A stretch of DNA of 64,000 nt from NCBI GenBank assembly GCA_036676455.1, contig JAKFCW010000077.1, forward strand, positions 19,280 through 83,279, written 5' to 3'. This DNA comes from UBA4093 sp036676455 (GTDB taxonomy: Bacteria > Cyanobacteriota > Sericytochromatia > S15B-MN24 > UBA4093). A program made the position numbers and the translations under genes. The notes below the pieces were generated by a model. It saw only the letters and a list, made by a program, of their open reading frames with translations, made no database searches and was not told where the DNA came from. Shown here piece by piece: positions 1 to 8,151 of this stretch. Numbering within the stretch: position 1 is the first letter of the stretch; each line of letters opens with the position of its first letter.

Positions 1-426
1 CGCAACTCCGGAGACATCGTCAAGGCCCTGGTGGCGGGCGCCGACACCGTCATGATCGGCTCCTTGTTCGCCGGCACCGACGAGGCCCCCGGCGAGATCA
101 TCGAGCGCGACGGCCAGTCCTTCAAGCTCTACCGGGGCATGGCCTCGGCCGGCGCCCAGAAGGTGGTCGGCTCGGATCGCACCCCCGAGGGCATCTCGAC
201 CTACCTTCCCTACAAGGGCTCGGTCGTTCCCCTCGTCCGGGAGCTGGAGGGCGGCATCCGCTCGGGCCTCAGCTACTGCAACTCGTTCTCGATGGACGAT
301 CTTCACTCGCAGACGATCGAGCTGGTCAAGGTGACGCCTGCGAGCATGCGCGAGAGCCTTCCTCACGCCGCCTTCATCGGGGTGGGTGCGAGCGCCGCAC
401 AGTCCAACGTCCCCCAGAGCGTCTAG
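1..426 (+). CDS. guaB: IMP dehydrogenase / GMP reductase family protein, C-terminal part
   Basis: This is the 3' end of a gene that enters from the left edge; the frame is open from base 1. The visible 141 residues hold the last part of the TIM barrel (NSGDIVKAL, GADTVMIGSLFAGTDEAPGE) and the flap region (YRGMASAGAQ, LPYKGSV, GGIRSGLSYC), ending in the RESLPH motif seen in IMP dehydrogenases. IMPDH oxidises IMP to XMP, the committed step of GMP synthesis, in the cytosol. The catalytic cysteine loop lies outside the window, so GMP reductase or a GuaB-like paralogue cannot be excluded, although RES-PH near the end favours IMPDH. The next gene, on the same strand, begins 63 bp downstream. Confidence 0.85.
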   Translation, partial: RNSGDIVKALVAGADTVMIGSLFAGTDEAPGEIIERDGQSFKLYRGMASAGAQKVVGSDRTPEGISTYLPYKGSVVPLVRELEGGIRSGLSYCNSFSMDDLHSQTIELVKVTPASMRESLPHAAFIGVGASAAQSNVPQSV

Positions 427-433
427 CCCGGTC

Positions 434-460
434 CGCCCCGCGCCAGAAGGTCGCGGGGCG
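434..460 (+). terminator. Possible hairpin terminator after the IMPDH gene
   Basis: A 9-bp GC-rich stem (CGCCCCGCG pairing with CGCGGGGCG) encloses a 9-nt loop just after the stop codon. No T-tract follows, so it may be only a weak or RNA-stabilising hairpin. Confidence 0.35.
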
Positions 461-489
461 CCCTCATCCCCACAGGCGGAGGTGAAGCG

Positions 490-2391
490 ATGAAGTTCCC
501 GCACTCCCTGCGAGACCCCATCCACGGCATGGTCCCCATGACCGCCTGCGAGTGGGAGCTGCTGCGGACCCGGGCCCTGAGCCGGCTGCGGGGCATCCGC
601 CAGATGGGCATGGCCTACGTGGTCTTCCCCGGCGCGCATCACACTCGCTTCGAGCACGTGATCGGCGCCATGCACACCGCGGGGCTGCTGGCCGAGCGGC
701 TCAGCTTCGACGAGAACGAGCTGCGCCTGATCCGGCTCGCGGCGCTCTTCCACGACATCGGGCACCGGCCCTTCTCGCACTCGCTGGAGGACGCCGCTCG
801 CCGCCACGTCGACCGCCCCGAGCTGAGCTTCCTCCACCAGTTCCTCGATCACGAGGAGCGCACGCGCGAGCTGGTCTGCACCGATCCCGAGATCGGCGAG
901 GTCCTCGCGCGGCATCCCGAGTACCGCGATCTCGACCGCATGGAGCTGGCGCTGGCGGCCACCGGAGAGCATGCGCGCCCCGAGTTCAACTTCTTCACCC
1001 ACTCCGAGATCGACGCCGACCGGATCGACTACGTCCTGCGCGACAACTACTACTGCGGCTTCGCGCCCGGGGTGGACATCCCGGCGCTGCGCGAGCTCTA
1101 CGTGCCGGATGCCACCTACGGGATCGTGCTCAACTCCGAGCGCATGTACGTGGCCCAGCAGATCCTCTTCGCGCGTTACCACCTGATCTCGCAGGTCCAG
1201 AACAACCCCTTCAGCCGGCTGGGAGACCTGATCCTCGCCGAGTGCATGCGCGACGCCCTCTTGAGCGCCGACGAGGCGGGACGCCAGGAATTCACCCGGA
1301 TCGTGAACGAGGGCCAGGACTCCGATCTCGAGCATTACCTCCGCCTGCATGCCCCGGCCTCCTGGGCCAAGCTGCAGGGCCTGGTCTCGGGCAAGTCGAC
1401 CCTGGAGGAGCGCCTGAGCTACGACTTCCGGGTGCTGTCGCCGGTCGCGCGCTACGGCATCCAGTCCCTGCGCCTGGAGGGCCTGAGCGTGGCCCAGCAG
1501 CTACAGGAGCGGCTAGGCAAGGAGATCGAAGGCGACGCGCTGATCGATATCACCCGGGTGAAGGCTCCGACCGACCCGCTGCCCACCACCCCCACCGGGC
1601 TGGTGCCCTGGCACGGCAAACTCACCGAGTTCCCGACCATCCAGGGGATCATCGCGGCGTCTCACGACGGAGGCGCCCTGCACGTCTACGGGCCGCCCGA
1701 GCTGAGCGTCAGCGACGAGGCCTTCGAGCGCTGGGTGAGGCGCTACAAGCTGCTCGACCCCAGCATGGATCGCGAGAAGGCCGAGGGGATGCTGACGGAG
1801 CTGTGGGGGGGCGACAAGACCCGCATGGGGTTGTTGCTCGCGATGGAGGAGGCCACCTTCGACCTCCTGGCCGAGCAGATCCGGCACACGCCCTCGCGCA
1901 TGGACGTGCTCTTCCTGGTCTGCTACCTGACCTTGCGACTGCTGGAGCAGGTGCTGGGCGAGGAGCGGCTCTATCTGGATGGGACGGAAGCGGTCTGGGC
2001 GATCGTGCGACACCCGTCCGTGGTCTCGGCGTTCGGCGATCGCTACCCCAAGGCCTTCGAGACCTCCGAGCCGTCCGGCACCTTCGCGGGCGACCTCGGC
2101 TACCTCCAGCGCTGCGGCTTGCTCTACGTGATGACACGCCTGGAGCGGGTGCGCAACGCCTTCGTCGAGCGCCCCAAATACGGCGGCACCGGCTGGGGCC
2201 GCCGGCTCTCCCGGCTGCTGGCCGAGCCCGCCGACTCCGAGAAGCTGGCGCGCATCGACCAGGCCATCCGCGACCTGATCCTGCCTCACCAGGAGGTCTA
2301 CCGGGAGTACTTCGGCATGCTGGGAGCCTCGGGCGGCGCCGCGCGCCGCCGCGAGTTGCGCCGCCAGATGCCGGTCGCCATCACTCGCTGA
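490..2391 (+). CDS. HD-domain phosphohydrolase (SAMHD1/dGTPase-like)
   Basis: A 633-residue cytosolic protein. It opens with the conserved phosphohydrolase lead (DPIHG, RLRGIRQMG) and shows the HD metal centre: H56 in RFEH, H88-D89 in LFHDIGHRPFSH and D175/D177 in EIDADRIDY. This arrangement is typical of the dGTPase/SAMHD1-type HD superfamily, which hydrolyses phosphate esters, often of (deoxy)nucleotides. The long C-terminal half (about residues 290-633) has no motif I recognise. The start is set by a purine-rich ribosome site (GGCGGAGG) about 7 bases upstream. The 3' end overlaps the convergent PARP-like gene by 11 bp. The substrate is unknown; following a guanine nucleotide gene is suggestive but not proof. 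Confidence 0.85.
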   Translation: MKFPHSLRDPIHGMVPMTACEWELLRTRALSRLRGIRQMGMAYVVFPGAHHTRFEHVIGAMHTAGLLAERLSFDENELRLIRLAALFHDIGHRPFSHSLEDAARRHVDRPELSFLHQFLDHEERTRELVCTDPEIGEVLARHPEYRDLDRMELALAATGEHARPEFNFFTHSEIDADRIDYVLRDNYYCGFAPGVDIPALRELYVPDATYGIVLNSERMYVAQQILFARYHLISQVQNNPFSRLGDLILAECMRDALLSADEAGRQEFTRIVNEGQDSDLEHYLRLHAPASWAKLQGLVSGKSTLEERLSYDFRVLSPVARYGIQSLRLEGLSVAQQLQERLGKEIEGDALIDITRVKAPTDPLPTTPTGLVPWHGKLTEFPTIQGIIAASHDGGALHVYGPPELSVSDEAFERWVRRYKLLDPSMDREKAEGMLTELWGGDKTRMGLLLAMEEATFDLLAEQIRHTPSRMDVLFLVCYLTLRLLEQVLGEERLYLDGTEAVWAIVRHPSVVSAFGDRYPKAFETSEPSGTFAGDLGYLQRCGLLYVMTRLERVRNAFVERPKYGGTGWGRRLSRLLAEPADSEKLARIDQAIRDLILPHQEVYREYFGMLGASGGAARRRELRRQMPVAITR

Positions 2392-3988
2392 AGGCGTTCT
2401 TGAACCAATTCAAAAGACGATTCAGCGGGGACAGAGGCGCGGAGGCGCCCCCCTGGCCAAGCTTGCCGGGGTCGATCCTCGGCGCGGCTGCCAGGGCCTC
2501 GCGGATCGGTGCGGCCGCCTGGGGATCCATGACCTTGATACCTTGGCTCAGGGCCTCGTAGGCGCTGTGGCGCAATTCGGGCGTCGGGGCTTCTTTTAGG
2601 GCCTTGAGCGCAATCGAGACGGCCTGGGGATTCCCCTCCTTGGCCAGGAGAATGCCCGCAGCCTGGCGGGCGTTGGAGTCGAAGGACTTGAGAGCGTGCT
2701 CATAGGCCTTCTTGGAGCGCGTGGGGTCGACCCGGTCGAGCAGCCCGGAGGACCACTTGGGGGCCTTCGGATAAGCCTCGAGGAGCTCGGGGATCAGGCC
2801 GTCGAGGCCGGACTTGGCAGCCGGATCGTAGGTGGTGATCGCCTTGACGGTGAAGCGCTTCGGATCCTGGGTGACCCAGTAATCGCCGGAGTCGGGGGAC
2901 TTGAGCTTGTTGCGGGGAACCATGCGCGTGTTGGCGTCCTTGGCTCTCCAGAAGGGATCGGAGGTGACCTTGCCGACGTCGACCTTGCCGCTGACCATCT
3001 GGGCCGGCGAGCCGGGGTGCGCGTAGGTGTAGCCCGACGAGGCGGTGGGGTTGCTGAAGTAGATGCCCCGGCCGTAGACGGCGCCGTCGCCGACCTTGAA
3101 GCCATTTTCGGCGATGAGCTCGGCGGCGCGGGTGCCGTGGTAGAACTGCTTGAGTTCGCTCAGGGCCGCGTCTCCGGTGGACGAGCCGGCCACCGGCTTG
3201 TGGGAGACCAGGGCGGCGGCGACCTTGCGGCGCGTCTCCTCGCTGACCTCCTGGGGCATGTCGGCGGCGACCCGGCCGGCGAGGGCGGCGACGGCCTTCT
3301 GCTCCTCGATGGGCTTCTGGGAGAAGTTGGGCAGGACGCGCTTGAAGGATTCGATCTCCAGATCATTGTAGAGGTCGTCCGTCGAGCGGAAGAACTCGGT
3401 GAAGGGCTTGCCGGCCAAGGCAGCCGGAGCCTCTCCCTTGGTCACGGCGGCTCCGTAGGAATCCATGAAGGCACCGAAGTCCTTGGCGTCGATGAGCACG
3501 TTCTGGACGTCGTCCTGGAGGTTGACGGAGCGTGAGACCTTGGCCTGGGGGCCGAAGCGCAAGCCGACGTCGAAGCTGTTGCGCTCGTGACTCTGTCGCC
3601 CCGGGATGCCCTTGAGGCCCTTGGCGAGCACGTCGTCGAGGGAGGCCTCGGAGGCAAGTGCCTTCTTGCCCTTGTCGGAGAGGATGAAGGCGGAGAATCC
3701 GCCCTTTTCCTGGACGTTCTGAGAGACGTTGCGGAGGGCGAGCGAGGCGTCATCGGACATGAACTTGCCGGCCTTGGCGATCTCGAGCAACTTCGAGGGA
3801 TCGCTGGGCATGACGACGGCCACGTTGGTCTTCCTGAGCTGGCTGGCACGACGCAGAACCACGGAGTCCGCGGTGGAGACGACCTTGGCGGGCATGTCCT
3901 TGAGGAGCTTGGCGACCTCGGGGGTGATGGTCTGGCGCGGGATGTGGCTCGTGCGCTTCAGGACGAAGCGGGATACGGCGTTGGACAT
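2381..3988 (-). CDS. PARP-like ADP-ribosyltransferase with C-terminal helical repeats
   Basis: A 535-residue protein with no signal peptide. Residues 281-390 resemble the catalytic core of PARP-type ADP-ribosyltransferases: QFYHGT (H284), YGRGIYFS (Y310), a SSGYTY segment, and a closing strand GDYWVTQDPKRFTVKAI that lines up with the NEYIVYD strand of PARPs. D369 sits where PARPs carry the catalytic glutamate, so the triad would be H-Y-D and the activity may be altered. Residues about 425-505 are Ala-rich helical repeats of HEAT type. The N-terminal 270 residues have no motif I recognise. A CTTAAC element lies 31 bp upstream of the start. NAD-dependent modification of a protein or nucleic acid is inferred from fold only; a catalytically dead scaffold is the alternative. 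Confidence 0.6.
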   Translation of the reverse strand: MSNAVSRFVLKRTSHIPRQTITPEVAKLLKDMPAKVVSTADSVVLRRASQLRKTNVAVVMPSDPSKLLEIAKAGKFMSDDASLALRNVSQNVQEKGGFSAFILSDKGKKALASEASLDDVLAKGLKGIPGRQSHERNSFDVGLRFGPQAKVSRSVNLQDDVQNVLIDAKDFGAFMDSYGAAVTKGEAPAALAGKPFTEFFRSTDDLYNDLEIESFKRVLPNFSQKPIEEQKAVAALAGRVAADMPQEVSEETRRKVAAALVSHKPVAGSSTGDAALSELKQFYHGTRAAELIAENGFKVGDGAVYGRGIYFSNPTASSGYTYAHPGSPAQMVSGKVDVGKVTSDPFWRAKDANTRMVPRNKLKSPDSGDYWVTQDPKRFTVKAITTYDPAAKSGLDGLIPELLEAYPKAPKWSSGLLDRVDPTRSKKAYEHALKSFDSNARQAAGILLAKEGNPQAVSIALKALKEAPTPELRHSAYEALSQGIKVMDPQAAAPIREALAAAPRIDPGKLGQGGASAPLSPLNRLLNWFKNAFSE

Positions 3989-4168
3989 GGCGACCTCCGG
4001 CGATGATGTTGCGGCGTGTTAAGGGTTCCATACCCAGGGAGCGCCGAGGCCGAAACCCCCTGTCGTTTCCGACCAATCTTTTCTCCGCCGGCCGCTAGCC
4101 TCGCTTGACCGTGCTCGCCTACGCTCCATCAAGCGCCCGCTTTTCCCTCGGAGGAGGCAGCATTCCTG

Positions 4169-5524
4169 ATGGATGCGACGATCCTGTCCCGGCTGCAGTT
4201 CGGGTTCACCATCACCTTCCACTACCTGTTCCCGCAACTGACCATGGGGCTGGCGCTGCTGATCTTCGTGCTCAAGACGCGTTACATGCGCTCTGGCGAC
4301 GAGGCGCACAACCAGGCGGCGCGGTTCTGGGCCAAGATCTTCGCGGTCAGCTTCGTGATGGGCGTGGTGACGGGCATCCCCATGGAGTTCCAGTTCGGGA
4401 CCAACTGGGCGCGCTTCAGCGCGTTCGCGGGGGGCATCATCGCGCACACGCTGGCGATGGAGGGGGCCTTCGCGTTCTTCCTCGAGTCGGTCTTCCTGGG
4501 GCTCTTCCTCTTCGGGGAGCGGCGGTTCGGGCAGCGGGTCCACTGGTTCTCGTCCCTGATGGTCTTCCTGGGGACCTGGCTCTCGGCGTACTTCATCATC
4601 GCGACCATGGCCTGGATGCAGAACCCGGTGGGCTACCGCGTCACCGAGGGGGGCGGGGTGGACATCGCCAACTACTGGGCGGTCCTCTTCAACCCGTGGC
4701 TGCTGGCCTCGCTGCCGCATAACCAGAGTGGCGCGGTGATCACGGGTTCCTTCGTCATGGCGGGCGTCGGGGCCTTCTACCTGCTCTCGGGCCAGCACGT
4801 CCGCTTCGGCAAGATGTTCGTGAAGCTGGGGGTGATCGCGGGCCTGATCGCGAGCCTCTTCCAGCTCTTCCCGAGCGGGGACTGGGAGGGTCGGCAGGTC
4901 GCCGAGAAGCAGCCCATCAAGCTCGCGGCCATGGAAGGCCTGTTCAAGACGGAGCGCGGGGCGGGGATCGCCATCCTGGGGCAGCCCGACATGGAGAACA
5001 AGCGGCTCGACAACCCGATCATCGTGCCGTGGGCCTTGAGCTTCCTGACCTACCAGAACTGGAGCGCCGAGATCAAGGGGCTGGACGCCTTCCCCGAGAA
5101 GGACTGGCCGGATAACATCCCGCTGCTCTACTACTCCTATCACATCATGGTGGGGCTGGGGACGTTCTTCATCGCCATCATGGGCCTGTCCGCACTGCTG
5201 ATGTGGCGGCGCAAGCTCTACGGGGCCCGGCCGATGCTCTGGGTCCTGATGCTCTCCATGCCCTTCCCGTTCATCGCCAACACCGCCGGGTGGTTCGTCA
5301 CCGAGCTGGGGCGGCAGCCCTGGCTGGTCTACGGGCTGCTGCGGACTCCCGACGGCACCTCGGTGCAGGTCTCCAGCGGCAACATCTGGTTCACCCTGCT
5401 GGGCTTCATGGGCATGTACTTCCTCCTAGGCGTGCTCTTCCTCTTCCTGGTGGCGCGTGAAGTGGCGCACGGCCCGGAGGTCGCGCCCATTCCCCCTGGG
5501 GCGGCCCAGGGGCTGAGCGCGTAG
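4169..5524 (+). CDS. cydA: Cytochrome bd ubiquinol oxidase subunit I
   Basis: A 451-residue polytopic membrane protein, the haem- and quinol-binding subunit of cytochrome bd, which oxidises quinol and reduces O2 to water. H18 (TITFHYLFP) and H184 (SLPHNQSGA) match the haem ligands of CydA, and E98 and E106 in the MEGAFAFFLES helix match its proton-pathway glutamates. The GRQPW motif follows near residue 390. At 451 residues it is shorter than E. coli CydA, so the Q-loop is of the short type. A GGAGGAGG ribosome site starts 19 bp upstream of the ATG. It is followed after 2 bp by cydB. No cydX or cydDC is seen next to it. The bd type suits growth at low O2 or under nitric oxide stress. Confidence 0.97.
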   Translation: MDATILSRLQFGFTITFHYLFPQLTMGLALLIFVLKTRYMRSGDEAHNQAARFWAKIFAVSFVMGVVTGIPMEFQFGTNWARFSAFAGGIIAHTLAMEGAFAFFLESVFLGLFLFGERRFGQRVHWFSSLMVFLGTWLSAYFIIATMAWMQNPVGYRVTEGGGVDIANYWAVLFNPWLLASLPHNQSGAVITGSFVMAGVGAFYLLSGQHVRFGKMFVKLGVIAGLIASLFQLFPSGDWEGRQVAEKQPIKLAAMEGLFKTERGAGIAILGQPDMENKRLDNPIIVPWALSFLTYQNWSAEIKGLDAFPEKDWPDNIPLLYYSYHIMVGLGTFFIAIMGLSALLMWRRKLYGARPMLWVLMLSMPFPFIANTAGWFVTELGRQPWLVYGLLRTPDGTSVQVSSGNIWFTLLGFMGMYFLLGVLFLFLVAREVAHGPEVAPIPPGAAQGLSA

Positions 5525-5526
5525 CC

Positions 5527-6567
5527 ATGCAGACGCTGTGGTTCTGGCTGGTGGGCTTCATGCTCATCATGTACGTGGTGCTGGACGGCTTCGACCTGGG
5601 CGCGGGGGTGATTCACCCCTTCGCGGCCAAGTCGGACGCCGAGCGCCGCAGTATCTTCAAGGCCATCGGCCCCGTCTGGGACGGCAACGAGGTCTGGCTG
5701 ATCGCCGCCGGCGGCAGCCTCTTCTTCGCCTTCCCCTTGCTTTACGCCACTGCCTTCAGCGGCTTCTACCTGCCCTTGATGCTGGTGCTCTGGCTGCTGA
5801 TGATCCGGGGCGTCTCCATCGAGCTGCGCTCGCACCTCAAATCCCCCCTGTGGAGGGACTTCTGGGACGGCGCCTTCTTCCTCGGAAGCGCCCTGTTAGC
5901 CCTGTTCTTCGGGGTGGCTCTGGGCAATGTCATCCGCGGCGTGCCGATCGACGCGCAGGGCAACTTCTTTGTGGCCCTCTGGACGACCTTCAGCCCAATC
6001 GGACCGAACCCGGGGGTGCTCGACTGGTATACGGTGACCATCGGCCTGCTGTCGCTCTCGGCGCTGAGTGCACATGGGGCGGCATGGGTCTCGCTCAAGA
6101 CCGCCGGCGCGCTCAGCGAACGCTGCAAGCGCCTGGGCTTCAAGTTCTGGGCGGTCACCGCGGTCATGACGGCGATCGCCACCCTCATGACCTTCGCGCT
6201 GCGCCCCGAGCTCTGGACCAACTTCCGGCGCTGGCCCCTCGGCCTGCTGCTGCCCCTGCTCGCCATCGGAGGCCTCGTCGCCATGGGCGTGTGGCTGCGC
6301 CGAGGCAAATCGAAGCGCGCATTCGCAGCCTCGGCAGCCTACCTGGTAGGCATGCTCGCAAGCGCGGTCTACTCCGTCTACCCCGTGGTCCTGCCCGCGG
6401 TGATTCCGGACCGTTCGCTCACCGTCTTCAACGCCTCGGCCTCCCACACCGGCCTCATGATCGGGCTTGGCTGGTGGAGCCTCGGCATGGCGCTCGCGCT
6501 CACCTACTTCGTGGGCATCTACTGGCTCTTCCGCGGCAAGATCTCCGAGCACGACGAGCATTACTAG
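5527..6567 (+). CDS. cydB: Cytochrome bd ubiquinol oxidase subunit II
   Basis: A 346-residue polytopic partner of CydA. The N-terminus carries the CydB signature (YVVLDGFDLGAG) and the following helix has GPVWDGNEVWLI, both diagnostic of the family. The gene starts 2 bp after the cydA stop, so the two are co-transcribed and probably translationally coupled. Its charged C-terminus (KISEHDEHY) faces the cytosol. Length and motif order are normal for the family. Confidence 0.97.
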   Translation: MQTLWFWLVGFMLIMYVVLDGFDLGAGVIHPFAAKSDAERRSIFKAIGPVWDGNEVWLIAAGGSLFFAFPLLYATAFSGFYLPLMLVLWLLMIRGVSIELRSHLKSPLWRDFWDGAFFLGSALLALFFGVALGNVIRGVPIDAQGNFFVALWTTFSPIGPNPGVLDWYTVTIGLLSLSALSAHGAAWVSLKTAGALSERCKRLGFKFWAVTAVMTAIATLMTFALRPELWTNFRRWPLGLLLPLLAIGGLVAMGVWLRRGKSKRAFAASAAYLVGMLASAVYSVYPVVLPAVIPDRSLTVFNASASHTGLMIGLGWWSLGMALALTYFVGIYWLFRGKISEHDEHY

Positions 6568-6590
6568 CACACCCAGCGATCGCGCGGAAG

Positions 6591-6615
6591 CTTAACGGAA
6601 GCTTTCCTCCAACAC
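6591..6615 (+). promoter_or_regulatory. CTTAAC-centred upstream element
   Basis: The sequence CTTAACGGAAGC followed by a CCTCCAA block lies upstream of the LssY_C lipoprotein gene. An almost identical arrangement (CTTAACGAAAGC, then CCTCCAA) precedes the clostripain gene. The same hexamer also precedes three other genes in the window. Its role is not known. Confidence 0.35.
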
Positions 6616-6667
6616 AACCAAGATCCACAGCGCTCCTCGGGATAATCCCTTCACAAGGAGACCTGAG

Positions 6668-7372
6668 ATGCGCCTGCTGCTGATGATCGCGATCGCCCTA
6701 CTCGCCACCGGATGCGCCAAGCATCCCGTCGGCGCATGGCAGCCCGAGCCGCCGGTCCTCTCCTCCGAGATCATCCCCCCGCCCGCGGACGCCTCCGTCC
6801 CGCGCATGACCTTCCCCCACCACGCCGAGGACGCCCAAGGCCGCGCCGCCGAGCCGATCACCATGATCGTGGCCGCCAAGGAAGCAGAGCTGGTCGAGGC
6901 CTTCGCCAAGGCCGGCTGGGTGGCCGCCGATGCCGTGACTCCCGAAAGCACCGAGCGCCTGCGTTCCGCCCAGATCTGGTCGGATGCCTACCCCAACGCC
7001 CCCGTCGCCCCCCTCTTCTACTGGGGACGCGAGCAGGACGCCGCCTGGCAGCGCCCCGGCACGACGGTCGCAAGCCGGGTCCGGGTGCGCGTCTGGCGCA
7101 GCGACGAGCAGGACGAGCAAGGCCGCTGGCTCTGGGCGCTGAACGTGGCACAGGACGAGGGCTTCATCGGAGTGCCCTCTCACGGGCTTCCTCTCTACCA
7201 CATGCTGCCCAACGTCGACGACGCCACCGATATCCTGCTCACGGACCTGGCGAAGGCCGACCTGACCAGCCGCCAGTACCTCCTGACCGGCATCGGTCCC
7301 AACCTGGGCTTCCGCACCACCGCCGGAGACCCCTACCAGACCGCCGGCTGGGTCCGGGTGATCGAATTATAG
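6668..7372 (+). CDS. LssY C-terminal-domain lipoprotein
   Basis: A 234-residue lipoprotein: the signal peptide ends in the lipobox LLATGC, so it is probably anchored in the envelope. The mature part matches the LssY C-terminal domain: a strand-helix with AFAKAGWVAADAVT, the APVAPLFYWGREQDAAWQRP segment, and an R-x-R-V-W / W-A-L-N core. In typical LssY proteins this soluble domain is attached to a membrane phosphatase or DedA part; here it stands alone on a lipid anchor. The function of the domain is not established. An AAGGAG ribosome site fixes the start. It follows cydAB by 100 bp and has its own upstream CTTAAC element. Confidence 0.7.
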   Translation: MRLLLMIAIALLATGCAKHPVGAWQPEPPVLSSEIIPPPADASVPRMTFPHHAEDAQGRAAEPITMIVAAKEAELVEAFAKAGWVAADAVTPESTERLRSAQIWSDAYPNAPVAPLFYWGREQDAAWQRPGTTVASRVRVRVWRSDEQDEQGRWLWALNVAQDEGFIGVPSHGLPLYHMLPNVDDATDILLTDLAKADLTSRQYLLTGIGPNLGFRTTAGDPYQTAGWVRVIEL

Positions 7373-7381
7373 ACTTTGTGG

Positions 7382-7401
7382 GGCGGGCCTCTGCGCCCGC
7401 C
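7382..7401 (+). terminator. Short GC hairpin after the LssY_C gene
   Basis: GGCGGGC pairs with GCCCGCC across a 6-nt loop, 10 bp after the stop codon. There is no T-tract, so termination is uncertain. Confidence 0.35.
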
Positions 7402-7485
7402 ATATCTACATGCTTGCCCTTTCCGGAGCTTCCCCGCACCATGGGGGTTCAGCTCGCCTCATGCTTCCACGGAAAGGGAACGGCC

Positions 7486-8061
7486 ATGAAGATTTACACC
7501 AAGACCGGCGACACCGGGCAGACCTCGCTACTCTTCGGGAAACGCGTCTCCAAGGACGACCTGCGGGTCGAGGCCTACGGCACCGTGGACGAGGCCAACT
7601 CGGCCCTGGGACTGGCCCTCAGCCACATGCCCGCCGAGCTCCGCGAGCTGAGCGAGAGCCTCCTGGAAGTCCAGCGCGTGCTCTTCAACATCGGGGCCGA
7701 GCTCGCCACCCCTCCTGGACGCCGTCCCGGCTGGCAAGCGGATCAGGACCAGATCGACTTCCTCGAGCGGCTGATCGATTCGCTCGATGAGCAGATCCCG
7801 CCCCTGACCAGCTTCGTGCTCCCCGGAGGCAGCCCCGCCGGTGCGGGCCTCCACCTGGCACGCACGATCGTGCGCCGGGCCGAACGGCTCGCCGTGACGG
7901 TCGCACGCGACGAAGAGCTCAACCCGCTGGTGGTCACCTACCTCAACCGCCTCTCGGATGCCCTCTTCAACGCGGCCCGCTACACCAACCACCGCATGGG
8001 GACGCCCGAACCCGCCGGCCCCGCGCCCAAGGCCCTGCAAAAGAACGCCAAGGCGGAATAA
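7486..8061 (+). CDS. Cob(I)alamin adenosyltransferase, PduO/MMAB type
   Basis: A 191-residue cytosolic enzyme that transfers the adenosyl group of ATP to cob(I)alamin to make coenzyme B12. It starts with the PduO/MMAB signature MKIYTKTGDTGQTSL (ATP loop), followed by RVEAYGTVDEANSALG, and ends with the family motif LPGGS...LHLARTIVRRAER and YLNRLSDALF. I chose the ATG at 7486 because homology begins exactly there; the frame is open further upstream, but that part is not family-like. The last 20 residues are a Pro/Ala/Lys tail outside the fold. No other B12 gene is nearby, so it probably serves salvaged cobalamin. Confidence 0.93.
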   Translation: MKIYTKTGDTGQTSLLFGKRVSKDDLRVEAYGTVDEANSALGLALSHMPAELRELSESLLEVQRVLFNIGAELATPPGRRPGWQADQDQIDFLERLIDSLDEQIPPLTSFVLPGGSPAGAGLHLARTIVRRAERLAVTVARDEELNPLVVTYLNRLSDALFNAARYTNHRMGTPEPAGPAPKALQKNAKAE

Positions 8062-8085
8062 GACCAAGGCCCAGAATTACAACTT

Positions 8086-8112
8086 CTTAACGAAAGCCTA
8101 GCCCTCCAATAA
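8086..8112 (+). promoter_or_regulatory. CTTAAC-centred upstream element of the clostripain gene
   Basis: CTTAACGAAAGC followed by CCTCCAA lies 61 bp before the ATG, and GATAGT at 8115-8120 could act as a -10 box. The block closely matches the element at 6591-6615. Confidence 0.35.
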
Positions 8113-8151
8113 CCGATAGTCTTTCACGGAAAACGATTGGAGGACGAAGAC

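Noticed and set aside
552..2561. A long open frame overlapping the HD gene in another frame
   Set aside because: Its Arg/Ala/Pro/Gly-rich translation lacks any domain and is the expected third-position shadow of GC-rich coding DNA; the HD frame has full motifs.
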